DNA from: Caballeronia catudaia
GTDB taxonomy: Bacteria; Pseudomonadota; Gammaproteobacteria; Burkholderiales; Burkholderiaceae
Length of the DNA: 41,950 nucleotides
Direction of reading: 5' to 3'
Assembly (NCBI RefSeq): GCF_001544755.2
Contig: NZ_FCOF02000051.1
Span: 1-41,950, forward strand
How positions within the stretch are numbered: the first letter of the stretch is position 1; every line of letters begins with the position of its first letter. The notes below the pieces were generated by a model. That model saw only the letters and a list, made by a program, of their open reading frames with translations. It was not told the origin of the DNA and did not search any database. This document shows positions 1 through 8,529 of this stretch, one piece after another. Position numbers and translations under genes: made by a program.

Positions 1-14
1 CGAAGGGCCTTCCT

Positions 15-1121
15 TCATCTTTGGTAAAGCTCCGCAAACATCGGTCGATTGATGCTCGCGTTCTTGGCACACCCCACTCTGATTTCAAAAGAGGCCTCTC
101 TTATTTCCGACGTTGCCCCCCGGTCAGCAGGCGGAGACCTCAGCCATCCGTCCGCGATATGCTCGATGTTGACAAAAGCGATGTTGCGGTGTCCAAGTTT
201 TGTCTCGAATTCACTCGCCAATCGCGGATCGATCAATGAGATTTTCGGCTCATTGTTCTTTAACCGCTCAGTTGCGGGTTTGCGTGCAGCTTCTTCGTGG
301 GAGCGAAACTTTGGAGCGTATATAAAATCCCCTTTTCGCTCTTCGCAAAGCACCAAGACGCTTTCATATTTGGCATCGATGGCTCGCTTACGGTTGATCT
401 CCGCAGCGGCATTGAGAATTTCGAGCCAGAGTGCCAGGTCGCCGTCAACGTTGCCTGCATCGCGCCCGCGCCTATCGGCATCTCCTTTACGGTCATCTGT
501 CAAGCCAGGCGGAATTCGGTTAGCTCTTCGTCGGTCTGCATGAGCCGCAACATCCACGCAATGCTTGTTGAAGTCAAGCGGCAGATAACATCCGCGCAAC
601 TCGCGATCCAACTCAGCATGGACCAAGTCGGGATCCAAGTCGCTTCCTAATTTGCCAAACGACTCATTTAGCTTTGAGAAGACCTTACTGATATGCGCAA
701 GAACTCGTTCCGGCTCGACCTCGTACTGCCTTGCAAGCCTAGACAGTTCTTCCTGCGATGCCGACCTTGAAAGGACCGTCATCATATGATCCTTGTTCGG
801 AAACGAACCGAGCGTCTTTTTAACGTTTCCTGCGAAGCCATGATCCGATTCTTTTGAGCGAAAGGCTCGATGGAAGAACTCGTTACTCGCCCATCCAGGC
901 ACGCGAAGCCGGCCCCCTGTGGTTGGGATCTTCAGAAGACTGTAGAAGCCACGGCGGGCAGCGCTATGGAAGTTGAACGGAAGCGCGAGGACGTTCGTGT
1001 CAACGAAAACCAAAGTGCGAGGATTTGCGAAGGATTCGTATGCGAGCGACGTATACTCGCTGTACGAAAGCGGAAGGTCTCTAAGCCCTATAGGCGAGTT
1101 TATTTCGGCGAACGTGGTCAT
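15..1121 (-). CDS. PIN-like domain protein (DUF4935 / PIN_8 type), putative RNase
   Basis: A 368-residue protein. Near the N-terminus (about residues 38-44) is the PIN-fold hallmark VDTNVLAL. The C-terminal half carries the DUF4935/PIN_8 pattern: an IPPG...D..K segment (about residues 203-212), GDLALW (about 228), and a strand with acidic residues reading VLVLCEERKGDF (about 256), followed by a DPRLASEF segment. These acidic residues are the expected metal ligands of a PIN nuclease. PIN_8 proteins are often found in defence or toxin contexts, but a specific role is not established here. The gene is transcribed away from the ABC-3C operon and has visibly more A/T at third positions than the metabolic genes, which suggests horizontal transfer. 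ATG at 1121 is the first start; no strong ribosome-binding site is visible. The left flank lies outside the window, so a downstream partner cannot be excluded. Confidence 0.8.
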   Translation of the reverse strand: MTTFAEINSPIGLRDLPLSYSEYTSLAYESFANPRTLVFVDTNVLALPFNFHSAARRGFYSLLKIPTTGGRLRVPGWASNEFFHRAFRSKESDHGFAGNVKKTLGSFPNKDHMMTVLSRSASQEELSRLARQYEVEPERVLAHISKVFSKLNESFGKLGSDLDPDLVHAELDRELRGCYLPLDFNKHCVDVAAHADRRRANRIPPGLTDDRKGDADRRGRDAGNVDGDLALWLEILNAAAEINRKRAIDAKYESVLVLCEERKGDFIYAPKFRSHEEAARKPATERLKNNEPKISLIDPRLASEFETKLGHRNIAFVNIEHIADGWLRSPPADRGATSEIREASFEIRVGCAKNASINRPMFAELYQR

Positions 1122-1662
1122 TAAGCTACTGGCGTATATGGATGCGTGCGGGGCTTTACGTAGTGTACTGTATTCCGCCCTAGCCGAGTTTTACAAGCGA
1201 CCAGCTACGCAGGATTACCACTAGCAACGAGGAAAATGTGACTGACACTCCATTGGTTTGGCTGTTCAAACGACGTTATCGAGTGCGGAAAGGACCTTTA
1301 AGTGCCCTCAGGAAAAGCCGGGGCCAATGGGCGCAGTTGACCGAGCGCTGCCGGACGACCGACATGCGCTGTTTACCGCCGTCTGTTGCATCGCCGAAAG
1401 CGCCGTCTTGCCAGTGCTAGCAGCCTAATTCCCAGATTTTGCTTTACAAGCAACCATTTGTATCAAACAATACGCAAATTCCACACCGCGTCGCAGGTTT
1501 GTGCAGTTCCGTAGCGGTAACAATCTGAGAGGACCGCTTGCACACAAGGCTAGTCACTTCAAACGGCATTCGCCGGAACGCATCTTCACTACTTCTCATC
1601 AAAGCGGTGATTACCGGTATTTCCGAGCCGGTTCTCGGCTAGGCGATCGCGGTAACTGAAGC
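1122..1662. other. 541-base divergent intergenic region, no gene recognised
   Basis: This stretch separates the divergent PIN-like gene and ABC-3C operon, so it must hold both promoters. Short open frames here have no recognisable protein motif and atypical composition. The base composition is more A/T-rich than in the metabolic part of the window. I see no tRNA, CRISPR repeat or insertion sequence in it. Confidence 0.5.
1167..1196 (-). promoter_or_regulatory. Candidate promoter of the PIN-like gene
   Basis: On the minus strand TTGTAA (1191-1196) and TACAGT (1167-1172) are separated by 18 bases and lie about 45 bases upstream of the ATG at 1121. Each box matches four of six consensus positions. 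This is a by-eye match only. Confidence 0.25.
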
Positions 1663-2586
1663 GTGTTTCAGACTTCCTACGGCCCATTCGACGGGAACAG
1701 CTGGGAACGGCTGTGTCAGCTCGTTTTCAAGCGAAAGTTCACGGACGACGGCTACACCCACATCCCTGCTACTCCCGGAGACTACGGCCTGGAGGGTTTC
1801 ACTAAGACCACAGGTTATGGGTATCAATGCTACTGTCCAGATAAGGTTTACCCGCCGAGAGACCTCTATGAGAAGCAGCGGGACAAAATCACGACCGACC
1901 TGAAGAAGCTTCGAACCAACGAAAGCGACCTGACGCAGGTCTTGGGCACGACCAAGCTACGGCGCTGGCACCTGGTGACGCCAACCATTGCCCACAACGA
2001 CCTCATCAAGCACGCGCAGGCGAAAGAGGTCGAGGTTCGCGGCTGGAACCTGTCAATCTTGGACCCGGATTTCCAGGTGCTGGTACATGACGCCGACCAC
2101 TACGCGACTGAGATTCAGGAAATGAAGCTTGCCGTCGGTCAGGCATTGGATTTCGGCGGCTTGCCCGCGGTCTTGCCCGACCTGAACGGCAATTCCGAGA
2201 CCTACGAGAAGAACATTATGCGCAAGACGCGGACGCGACTTGCGCAGACCTCAGCCGACAAACTGGAAGGTCGGGTTGGTCGTCTTTACGCGAAGACCCT
2301 CCGAGAGTTCCTTGACCACGGCCCCTACCTGAAACGGATAAACGACACGGCACCAACCGTCCATTCAAGGCTTGCGCGGCTCATCAACGGCTACGAGGCT
2401 GAAGTTGACGAAAGGTGTTTTACCTGGGAAGGAACACCACAAGAATTGACCGACAAGATTCGCGATGGCCTTACGGCGCGCATCGTCAGGGAGCTCTCTC
2501 CCTCTATTGGCGAAACCGACGCCGCAGACATCGCCCGCATGATCGTCGCGAGGTGGATTGCTGTTTGCGAGGTTGACTATGACTGA
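1663..2586 (+). CDS. ABC-3C system effector, PD-(D/E)xK-like nuclease domain
   Basis: A 307-residue protein, first gene of a three-gene operon. The N-terminal 65 residues resemble a Mrr/restriction-endonuclease-like core: Glu15 in WERLCQLVF, then GDYGLEG (Asp40, Glu44), then GYQCY (Gln55, Tyr57) on the next strand, where a canonical enzyme has (E/Q)xK. The lysine position is therefore Tyr, so catalysis is unproven. The remainder is an alpha-rich region with no motif I know. The start is GTG at 1663, because a stop (TGA, 1656-1658) lies just upstream in frame and MFQTSYGPFDG reads as a natural N-terminus. The next gene begins inside its last codons (ATG at 2579), indicating translational coupling. 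The assignment as effector comes mainly from gene order: effector, small middle protein, SMC-like ATPase. Confidence 0.65.
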   Translation: MFQTSYGPFDGNSWERLCQLVFKRKFTDDGYTHIPATPGDYGLEGFTKTTGYGYQCYCPDKVYPPRDLYEKQRDKITTDLKKLRTNESDLTQVLGTTKLRRWHLVTPTIAHNDLIKHAQAKEVEVRGWNLSILDPDFQVLVHDADHYATEIQEMKLAVGQALDFGGLPAVLPDLNGNSETYEKNIMRKTRTRLAQTSADKLEGRVGRLYAKTLREFLDHGPYLKRINDTAPTVHSRLARLINGYEAEVDERCFTWEGTPQELTDKIRDGLTARIVRELSPSIGETDAADIARMIVARWIAVCEVDYD

Positions 2587-3052
2587 AGCCGTCGCCGTCG
2601 AACCTCGGCGTCTGCGCTTCGTCCGGCGGCCGTCTCCAGTGCTCGTGGAGCACCGGCCGCTCTACAAGATCACGCAACTGCTTCTGGTTCTCCAGACGTC
2701 GTCTCGTGGCGGGAAGTCAACACTGCCACGCCTGCACCTGTTCAACTGGGCGTTGAAGAGTAACGACCGGATGCGGAAGCTGGTCGACGCCGCGAAGGCC
2801 AAGGAACTGAAGATGACGGCGTGGGGTTTCGACCCCGCGCTAGCTATCGCCATTCGGTTTGCCGTGGCCGAGAACTTGATTGAGGCCACCTCAACCGGAT
2901 ATCAATTGACAGAAATGGGCCGAGCCTTCATTACGGAAGTGCTCAAGGATACCGGCGCCTTCACACCCGAGCGCAAACTTTTGACGCAGATCGGCAAGGA
3001 GATCACAGAAGGCATGGTCGAAAAAGTTGCGAAGGGATGGGAGTCGGCATGA
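2579..3052 (+). CDS. ABC-3C system middle component
   Basis: A 157-residue protein between the putative effector and the ATPase. It lacks enzymatic motifs; the central part (HLFNWALKSNDRM, about residues 52-64, and later ATSTGYQLTEMGRAF, about 102-116) has the look of a winged-helix-like fold, which is typical of the small middle components of ABC-3C systems. ATG at 2579 is chosen over an upstream TTG because it has GAGG six bases ahead and overlaps the previous stop by eight bases. Its own stop overlaps the ATPase ATG (ATGA at 3049-3052), so all three proteins are probably made together. Known of the family: middle components bridge ATPase and effector. The subtype cannot be assigned by eye. 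Confidence 0.7.
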   Translation: MTEAVAVEPRRLRFVRRPSPVLVEHRPLYKITQLLLVLQTSSRGGKSTLPRLHLFNWALKSNDRMRKLVDAAKAKELKMTAWGFDPALAIAIRFAVAENLIEATSTGYQLTEMGRAFITEVLKDTGAFTPERKLLTQIGKEITEGMVEKVAKGWESA

Positions 3053-5109
3053 AGATCAGGGCCGTTAAACTAAGAATGACCACAGCCCAAGGCGAATTCG
3101 GGTTTAAGTTTGAATTTAGCCGCGGCCTTACCGTCATCCGGGGTAGCAACTCGAGCGGCAAGAGCACGTTCTACAACACCCTCATTTACGGCTTGGGCAT
3201 GGAAGAGCTTATCGGCGGCAAGGGCGAGAAGGTGCTGCCCTATGCGGTCAGAGAGTATTTCGTGCAAGGCGATATCCGCGTCACAGTGGAAAGCTCCGAG
3301 GTTCTTGTCGAACTGGAGAATGCCTCTGGGCGCTGCGTTACCTTGCGTCGGGCAATTCGCGACTCCATGCGTCAGTCGAAGTTGGTGGAGGTTTTCGAAA
3401 GCGCCCATCTCACGGAGGGCACCGAACTCGGTATGCCGCAGCCGACCTACCTCTTTGATCCTGGCAGCGCCCAGAAGCAGGAAGGGTATTTTCATTTCCT
3501 CGAAGGGTTCATGGGCTACCAGCTGCCACAAGTCCCAGCGACGAATGGCGGCGTGGCCAAGCTGTATCTGCAGACGATCTTCGCCGCGCTCGCCGTGGAG
3601 CAGAAGCGCGGGTGGACTGACTACATCGCGAATATTCCCTTCTCGGAATTCGCGACGCGCGCATTAGGGTCACCGAGTTCATGCTGGGTCTGGGGGTGTT
3701 CGAGCGACAGGCCAAACGAGCGGCCCTTGACGCCGATTCCATGGCGATTGACCCTGACTGGCGCAAGGCCTACCTACGACACTCTGCGGCAGGCCGCAGC
3801 TGCAAACGGCGTCGTAATTGAAGGCCTGTCTGCCACACCGGTTTCGATGTTCGACCCCGCGGCCATCCTGTTCGTGAAGTCAGATGGCAATACCAAGACC
3901 ACACTGCTCGACCAAGTCAGCAAACTTCGCGCCGAACACAATGCGCTGGGAGCGAAGGCCGAGGCATATGGAAAGGCCTCCGGCGCAGAGGCTCTACAAG
4001 AACTTGAGGTTGCCTCATCTGAACTGCAACGGCTGAGTGTGCTGCACGAACGTGCGACCACGAATCTGACGCTGCAGAAAGCTGCGTTGGATGAACTACG
4101 TCTCCTTCTGTCCGAAAGCAGTGAAGACCTGGAGCGGAACAAGACGGCTTTGAAGTTGCGGAAGCTCGGCGCTCAGATGGAGATCGAGGTTGCGACGGAC
4201 CATTGCCCAACCTGCCATCAAGCAGTTGACGACACGTTGCTGGTCGGTATCGTGACAGGTCCGCAGATGGATCTAAACACCAACATCGACTATCTCGATA
4301 GCCAGCGGAAGATGCTGCAAAACCAGATCAACGGGGCAGTCGAGGAAATTCGTCAGTCTGAAATCACCGTCGCCGACGTAGCCGCCCGTTTGGCGGCAAT
4401 TCATGATTACCGCAACTCGCTACGCGGCGACGTAAGCACCGGTATGGCGGAGTCTCGCGCGATCGTCCGCCGACAGATTCAGATCGACCTCGAGCTATCG
4501 AACTTGCAAGCTTTCAAGACGCAGGCGGAGGCACTTATGTTCACCTTCGGAGAGATTGCCGACCGTCTGGCAGCGAACCAAGGTGACAGACGGGCGCTTC
4601 CTAAAGAAACCTACAGCGATGTCGACGTATCGAGAATCTCGCTCTTTGAGAAACACTTCAGAGGCAACGCCAGTTCCTTTGGATATGAGAGTGCAGAGAT
4701 TGCCGACATACGCATTAGCTTAGACACGCTGACACCCATCCTCTCGGAGCTAGAGCTGCGCGAGATTCTTCGTCCGAAGGCGCAAACAAGCCTAACTGCG
4801 GACTCCAGCGCGAGCGACTTCGTGCGCCTCATCTGGAGCTACTTGCTGGCCCTATACCAAACGTCTGCGACCCGAGGTTTCGAAGGGCAGCACCCTGGAC
4901 TGCTTCTGATGGATGAGCCTGGCCAGCATTCGATGCGTTCGGCCAGTCAGCGCGCGCTACTTCAACTGCTAATCGCGCAGCCCGGCCTTCAGGCCATCGT
5001 TGCCGCATCGTTCGACGAGGACGAGTCGGTATTTATGACAGCAACTGCTGGACTGGCGTTCCATTTGATCCAGTGGGAAGGCAAGGTCATCCAACCCATA
5101 TCCGCGTGA
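3049..5109 (+). CDS. ABC-3C system SMC/Rad50-like ATPase, with probable compensated frameshift
   Basis: A 686-residue protein from ATG 3049, which overlaps the preceding stop (ATGA) and has a GGGATGGGAG ribosome-binding region. Walker A is GSNSSGKST at about residues 32-40. A central predicted coiled coil (about 265-460) contains a CPTC motif (Cys386, Cys389) like a Rad50 zinc hook. Walker B plus D-loop reads LLLMDEPGQHSM around residue 620. The architecture is that of the ATPases in ABC-3C systems. Residues about 199-242 (bases 3643-3774) are out of frame: the sequence in this frame is Ser/Trp/Cys/Pro-rich and unlike the family, whereas the -1 frame gives GIRDARIRVTEFMLGL and continues family-like up to base 3773. 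One missing base near 3643 and one extra near 3774 would restore a continuous protein. The gene is still open throughout, so whether the product works is unknown. Confidence 0.8.
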   Translation: MKIRAVKLRMTTAQGEFGFKFEFSRGLTVIRGSNSSGKSTFYNTLIYGLGMEELIGGKGEKVLPYAVREYFVQGDIRVTVESSEVLVELENASGRCVTLRRAIRDSMRQSKLVEVFESAHLTEGTELGMPQPTYLFDPGSAQKQEGYFHFLEGFMGYQLPQVPATNGGVAKLYLQTIFAALAVEQKRGWTDYIANIPFSEFATRALGSPSSCWVWGCSSDRPNERPLTPIPWRLTLTGARPTYDTLRQAAAANGVVIEGLSATPVSMFDPAAILFVKSDGNTKTTLLDQVSKLRAEHNALGAKAEAYGKASGAEALQELEVASSELQRLSVLHERATTNLTLQKAALDELRLLLSESSEDLERNKTALKLRKLGAQMEIEVATDHCPTCHQAVDDTLLVGIVTGPQMDLNTNIDYLDSQRKMLQNQINGAVEEIRQSEITVADVAARLAAIHDYRNSLRGDVSTGMAESRAIVRRQIQIDLELSNLQAFKTQAEALMFTFGEIADRLAANQGDRRALPKETYSDVDVSRISLFEKHFRGNASSFGYESAEIADIRISLDTLTPILSELELREILRPKAQTSLTADSSASDFVRLIWSYLLALYQTSATRGFEGQHPGLLLMDEPGQHSMRSASQRALLQLLIAQPGLQAIVAASFDEDESVFMTATAGLAFHLIQWEGKVIQPISA

Positions 5110-5288
5110 ACAGCCCGGTTCACCAAAGCGACTTAGCCGCGTCCGACAAAGATCTGTTCGTGGCGAGCCTTTCCTCGTTGCGAACGGAAGGGCCTCGGCT
5201 TTGCGGGCGCTCAACGAAGCGCACTTGAACGGTAGGAAAAAGTCGGTTTCCCGAAGGTGAAGTAGCATCGGAAGACAATAGTGCTTCC

Positions 5289-5323
5289 GCCATGAGCCAC
5301 TCACAATTTCGGCCATGAGCCAC
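5289..5323. repeat. Two copies of GCCATGAGCCAC, 23 bases apart
   Basis: Identical 12-base copies at 5289-5300 and 5312-5323 in the same orientation, in the gap between the convergent ATPase and AIPR genes. Closely spaced direct copies of a short motif are typical of the ends of IS21-family elements, where they bind transposase. No transposase gene is adjacent, so this may be a solo IS end or scar. Confidence 0.5.
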
Positions 5324-5341
5324 GCCTGTCGCTCGCCGAGG

Positions 5342-5368
5342 GAGCATGACGGCATGAGCGTCATGCTC
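5342..5368. repeat. Perfect 10-base inverted repeat (hairpin)
   Basis: GAGCATGACG at 5342-5351 and CGTCATGCTC at 5359-5368 form a perfect 10-base-pair stem with a seven-base loop. It lies 18 bases past the AIPR stop codon and between convergent genes, a good place for a terminator, but no run of T follows on either strand. It could be a weak bidirectional terminator or part of a mobile-element end. Confidence 0.55.
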
Positions 5369-5385
5369 TCTATCGCGCTCGAAAG

Positions 5386-7074
5386 CTACCCGCGAATCGG
5401 ATAAGCTGTCTCCAAGATCTGTCGCAGCCCGGTCAGCATTTCATGGCCCTTGGCCACTTGATCATTCGCTCCGAGTCGCTTGTAGAGCTCGTTGACGATT
5501 TCGATGCTCGCATTGATCTGCGCGTCCGTGACTTTGTCGGCCTTGATTTCTGCCAGCCGCTTCGCGCTCGGTCTTGCACGTTCACAAAGCACAGCCGCGG
5601 CGTGCGCGGCAACATAGAAAAGAAGGTTGTTTCGGTCTTTTGGAGTCAAATCGTCGCGCGCACGAAGGCATGCCTGCGCAGCTTTAACGAGTGTAGCCGC
5701 AACCAGGTACGCTTCTATCGGCAACTCGGTGCTGAATATCTTACTGTAATCGTCATCCTTCTTGATCAAAGAGGACGGGCGCGCGCGTGCATCGTCTGGA
5801 CGTTGCAGGACGATCGACATCATGGCCTGTGCCATCAGGCTGATGCTGATGATCTTATCGGCGGGACGGCCCAGCTGCTTTTGCGAGTTCTTCCGGCGAT
5901 CGTAGTAGAGACCGAATGGTGTCAGATAGTCTTCGATATCGCGATGAATTTTTTCAGTCGCACGTAAGGATGCCGCCGGAATCGACGTCTGACTATTCGT
6001 TGCCTTGATGATACGGTCGCGACTCGCAGAGTTGTTCGCCACAATCACGCGAACCATGACGCACCGCTCATCGTTTTCCGTGTTCGCTGCGTTGAAATAG
6101 TTAAATATTTCGGTCGATGTCTGCTGGCCGTTCACGATCTGAGGATCCTCAATCGTAAGGGTCTTTCCGCCTTGCACGGCGCGACTTGCAACTACGGTCA
6201 CCCCGTTATTAAGCCACCAGAAATCTTCTGGGCCTCCGCTTCGCAGGGAACTCTGCATATCTTCGTTGACTTGATTGCTTCCCTGATAGTCGCGGACGTT
6301 GGCTTCGAACAAGGACTTGCGAAGCAGTCCGTTTTCGGTGCGTACGAATCCAATGAAGTCTCGCAAGCGCACAAGTGCAATATAGCCATCGCGGCCAGTT
6401 AAGCTTTCAGAAAACTTAAGTTCGAAGCTGGTCGCCGGCTGCCGTCGAGCCAATCCCAGAAGATCCGTCGCGCCAAGAAACTTGAAATCAAATGCGGCGT
6501 GCGGAAAAAGTTCTCCGACGACGCGGTGGAGGTCGTTGCTCTTCCTTACAACGTTAGGGTGGACGCTCTGACTGTCGCCTCGGGTTACGTAGAAGTAGTA
6601 GAAGCGGAGGCTAGGAAATTTCCCTGCGATCGACTCGTACATGCTTCGGAAGGTGGCAGCGGCGGACAAAACCCCCTCGTTATAGACACCGTTAAATTCT
6701 GTCAACGGATGCGCGAGCGAGAAGATGTGTCCGGTGACAGCAATAAGTTTGTTGAGTGTATCTTCGTCGAACCCATTGCTGGTCTTTCCTTGGAGAATCA
6801 CGACGTCGACTTCAATGTTCTTCTTGAGGACGGCAGGGTCAAAATCTTCCTGGACTAACTCGCCGTTTGCAAATACGTACAAGCCGTCAATACCGCCGTC
6901 ATGCCCACCGCCCGTCAAGCCGTATTCGATCTCTTCATCCGACAAGTCATAATCTTTGAGCACCTGTTCCGCGACATATTGCTCGAAAAAATCCGCCTTC
7001 GTCGCCATCGGCATGCGGGCGTTCCGCTGTTCTTCGAGGATGCGATCCAGAAGTAGCTGATCGTTATGGGCCAT
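5386..7074 (-). CDS. AIPR family (abortive infection phage resistance) protein
   Basis: A 562-residue protein, of usual length for the family. The diagnostic AIPR core is present: WWLNNGVTVVAS (about residues 280-291) and IVNGQQTSTEIF (about 313-324), followed by VMVRVIVANN. An N-terminal segment with DGGIDGLYVF (about 58-67) and VVILQGKTS (about 92-100) resembles a restriction-endonuclease-like core (D...ExK with Gln for Glu), which many AIPR proteins carry. Such proteins act in phage exclusion; the nuclease role is inference. It converges with the ABC-3C operon and shares its lower GC. ATG 7074 is the first start; only a weak ribosome-binding site is seen. It appears complete and intact, with no partner gene beside it. 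Confidence 0.85.
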   Translation of the reverse strand: MAHNDQLLLDRILEEQRNARMPMATKADFFEQYVAEQVLKDYDLSDEEIEYGLTGGGHDGGIDGLYVFANGELVQEDFDPAVLKKNIEVDVVILQGKTSNGFDEDTLNKLIAVTGHIFSLAHPLTEFNGVYNEGVLSAAATFRSMYESIAGKFPSLRFYYFYVTRGDSQSVHPNVVRKSNDLHRVVGELFPHAAFDFKFLGATDLLGLARRQPATSFELKFSESLTGRDGYIALVRLRDFIGFVRTENGLLRKSLFEANVRDYQGSNQVNEDMQSSLRSGGPEDFWWLNNGVTVVASRAVQGGKTLTIEDPQIVNGQQTSTEIFNYFNAANTENDERCVMVRVIVANNSASRDRIIKATNSQTSIPAASLRATEKIHRDIEDYLTPFGLYYDRRKNSQKQLGRPADKIISISLMAQAMMSIVLQRPDDARARPSSLIKKDDDYSKIFSTELPIEAYLVAATLVKAAQACLRARDDLTPKDRNNLLFYVAAHAAAVLCERARPSAKRLAEIKADKVTDAQINASIEIVNELYKRLGANDQVAKGHEMLTGLRQILETAYPIRG

Positions 7075-7092
7075 GTTTCTATTAAGGATGAT

Positions 7093-7121
7093 GGTATATC
7101 AGTAGCTTGAATTTACGACAA
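7093..7121 (-). promoter_or_regulatory. Candidate promoter of the AIPR gene
   Basis: On the minus strand TTGTCG (7116-7121) and TATACC (7093-7098) are 17 bases apart, about 20 bases upstream of the ATG at 7074, in an A/T-rich stretch. Both boxes match the sigma-70 consensus at four of six positions. Confidence 0.4.
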
Positions 7122-7554
7122 ATCGCTAGACCTTGCCAAGAAACTGACACCGCCCAGTCGGGATTTGCCGTTACGCTTGCGTCTTTCGGCCGTGCATACA
7201 GCACCGCACGAATGCGCTCCTGTCTGACCAGCACCGGTTACGCCTAGCGCAGTTCCTGCCAGACGTCGAAGGGGACTTTTGCATGAATCGCTTGATTGTT
7301 GTCGGCACGAGGTAGCTGCGCCGGGGTTTCATGCCGATGCCGTTCATAACATCTCTATGAACGCGTCCCGTTTTGCAACAGTTTTCTTGCGTTCCGACAG
7401 ACAGCCTTGTGTCGCATGAGCGTGATCTGCTGCGCGGCTGGATCTACACCGGCATTTTCGAGAAGGTCTAGTAGATTTTCAAACATGGAAATCGACTGTA
7501 ACCGCACACTGAGGGAAAGACTCTGTCATTTGGCTCCTGCGAAACATCTGCATC
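7122..7554. other. Non-coding or degraded stretch between AIPR and lipoprotein genes
   Basis: No complete gene is seen. A short coding-like run on the plus strand near 7420-7470 (translating RDLLRGWIYTGIFEKV before a stop) may be the end of a lost gene, but I cannot assign a family. No repeats or RNA genes were recognised. Confidence 0.4.
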
Positions 7555-7890
7555 CTATGCTTGCTTCTTGCAGGCGATCAACATCGTCCGCTTATGCAGC
7601 GTCGAAGCGAAGAAACTGGAGGAACTGCTGCCGGCAAACCCTGAGCGATTGCCTGAAATCGACGCGCCCGCGTTACCTGCGGCAATGTAACCGTCTTCCG
7701 CGCTCGCCTGCAAGACTTCGTAGCCGCGCGTATTGCAAAGGTCTCCCGCCTTCTCGAGACACATACCCCAACTGCGGGCGGAGCCCGAGCAATCAAGCGA
7801 GAACGCTTCACGGCCGTCTGGCGCGAAGGTATGGGAGGCGGTTGCGCATGCGCCCAAGAGCAGGGCAAATAGGAACGCGATTTTCTTCAT
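7555..7890 (-). CDS. Small putative outer-membrane or periplasmic lipoprotein
   Basis: A 111-residue protein starting MKKIAFLFALLLGACATA: a lysine-containing n-region, a hydrophobic core and a lipobox (LLGAC) with the acylated Cys at residue 15. The mature part has four further cysteines (CSGSARSWGMCLEKAGDLC and a final CKK), which could form disulfides, and a Gly/Ser-rich linker (GFAGSSSSSFF). Longer upstream frames reach 7953, but the signal peptide fixes ATG 7890 as the start. The function is unknown. It stands alone in a degraded region; its signal peptide and cysteine pattern argue that it is a real gene. Confidence 0.7.
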   Translation of the reverse strand: MKKIAFLFALLLGACATASHTFAPDGREAFSLDCSGSARSWGMCLEKAGDLCNTRGYEVLQASAEDGYIAAGNAGASISGNRSGFAGSSSSSFFASTLHKRTMLIACKKQA

Positions 7891-8529
7891 GGGATGTCCG
7901 TTTGGCGTATCAGCCTTGATATCGGCCAGGATCGACGAACCCTTTAGGCTCACGCAGACGACGTGACCCGCCCTCGGAGCCCGGTCTCGACAAAGTCGAT
8001 TACGACCAGAGCATGATGCGAGGGCGGCGCTCCGTCAGCGTGGAACGCCGCTTCGCAGATTACTGTTGGGTTCACGGGAACGTGGCAGCAAATGTCGTGG
8101 GATCTGCGGACGACGCAGCGATGTTTCCCATGGGCCGCCAACCGATGCGCACGGCCCAGCGTCGAATCTGTCGATCGATAGCTGCGCGATGCCGCCGGTT
8201 GACTGCCGTTCAGTCCCCGGTCATGACCATTTTGTTCGCAGGGCCAACAGCGAACATTGTTGAATCATCGGATCGGCCTTGCGCCAGTAGGCAGGTGGGC
8301 TGCGCAAGCGTCGTCGACCCGACGAGAAAGATGGCGGACCTCGGTCGGGAAACGGTCAGGAGCCGAACGATCATGAGCGTCGCGAAAGGTCGTAGGTGTG
8401 AATTCGCTGACCCATTCAATTGCGGTCCCTGCCGCGAAACGCTGGACTCGTCCGCAATCCGCCCAGCAGCGGACTCTGATCGCGACGAGCGTCAAAGTCC
8501 GCAAAGGCCGAAAGGCGCAGTGACGCTCG
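7891..8529. other. About 640 bases with no supportable gene
   Basis: Open frames exist on both strands, the longest on the plus strand from about 8013, but they are Arg/Ser/Cys-rich without recognisable motifs and overlap the toxin remnant on the other strand. I regard the stretch as decayed or non-coding. Confidence 0.45.

Noticed and set aside
1238..1420. A 60-residue plus-strand frame upstream of the ABC-3C operon
   Set aside because: No ribosome-binding site, motif or plausible codon use; treated as intergenic.
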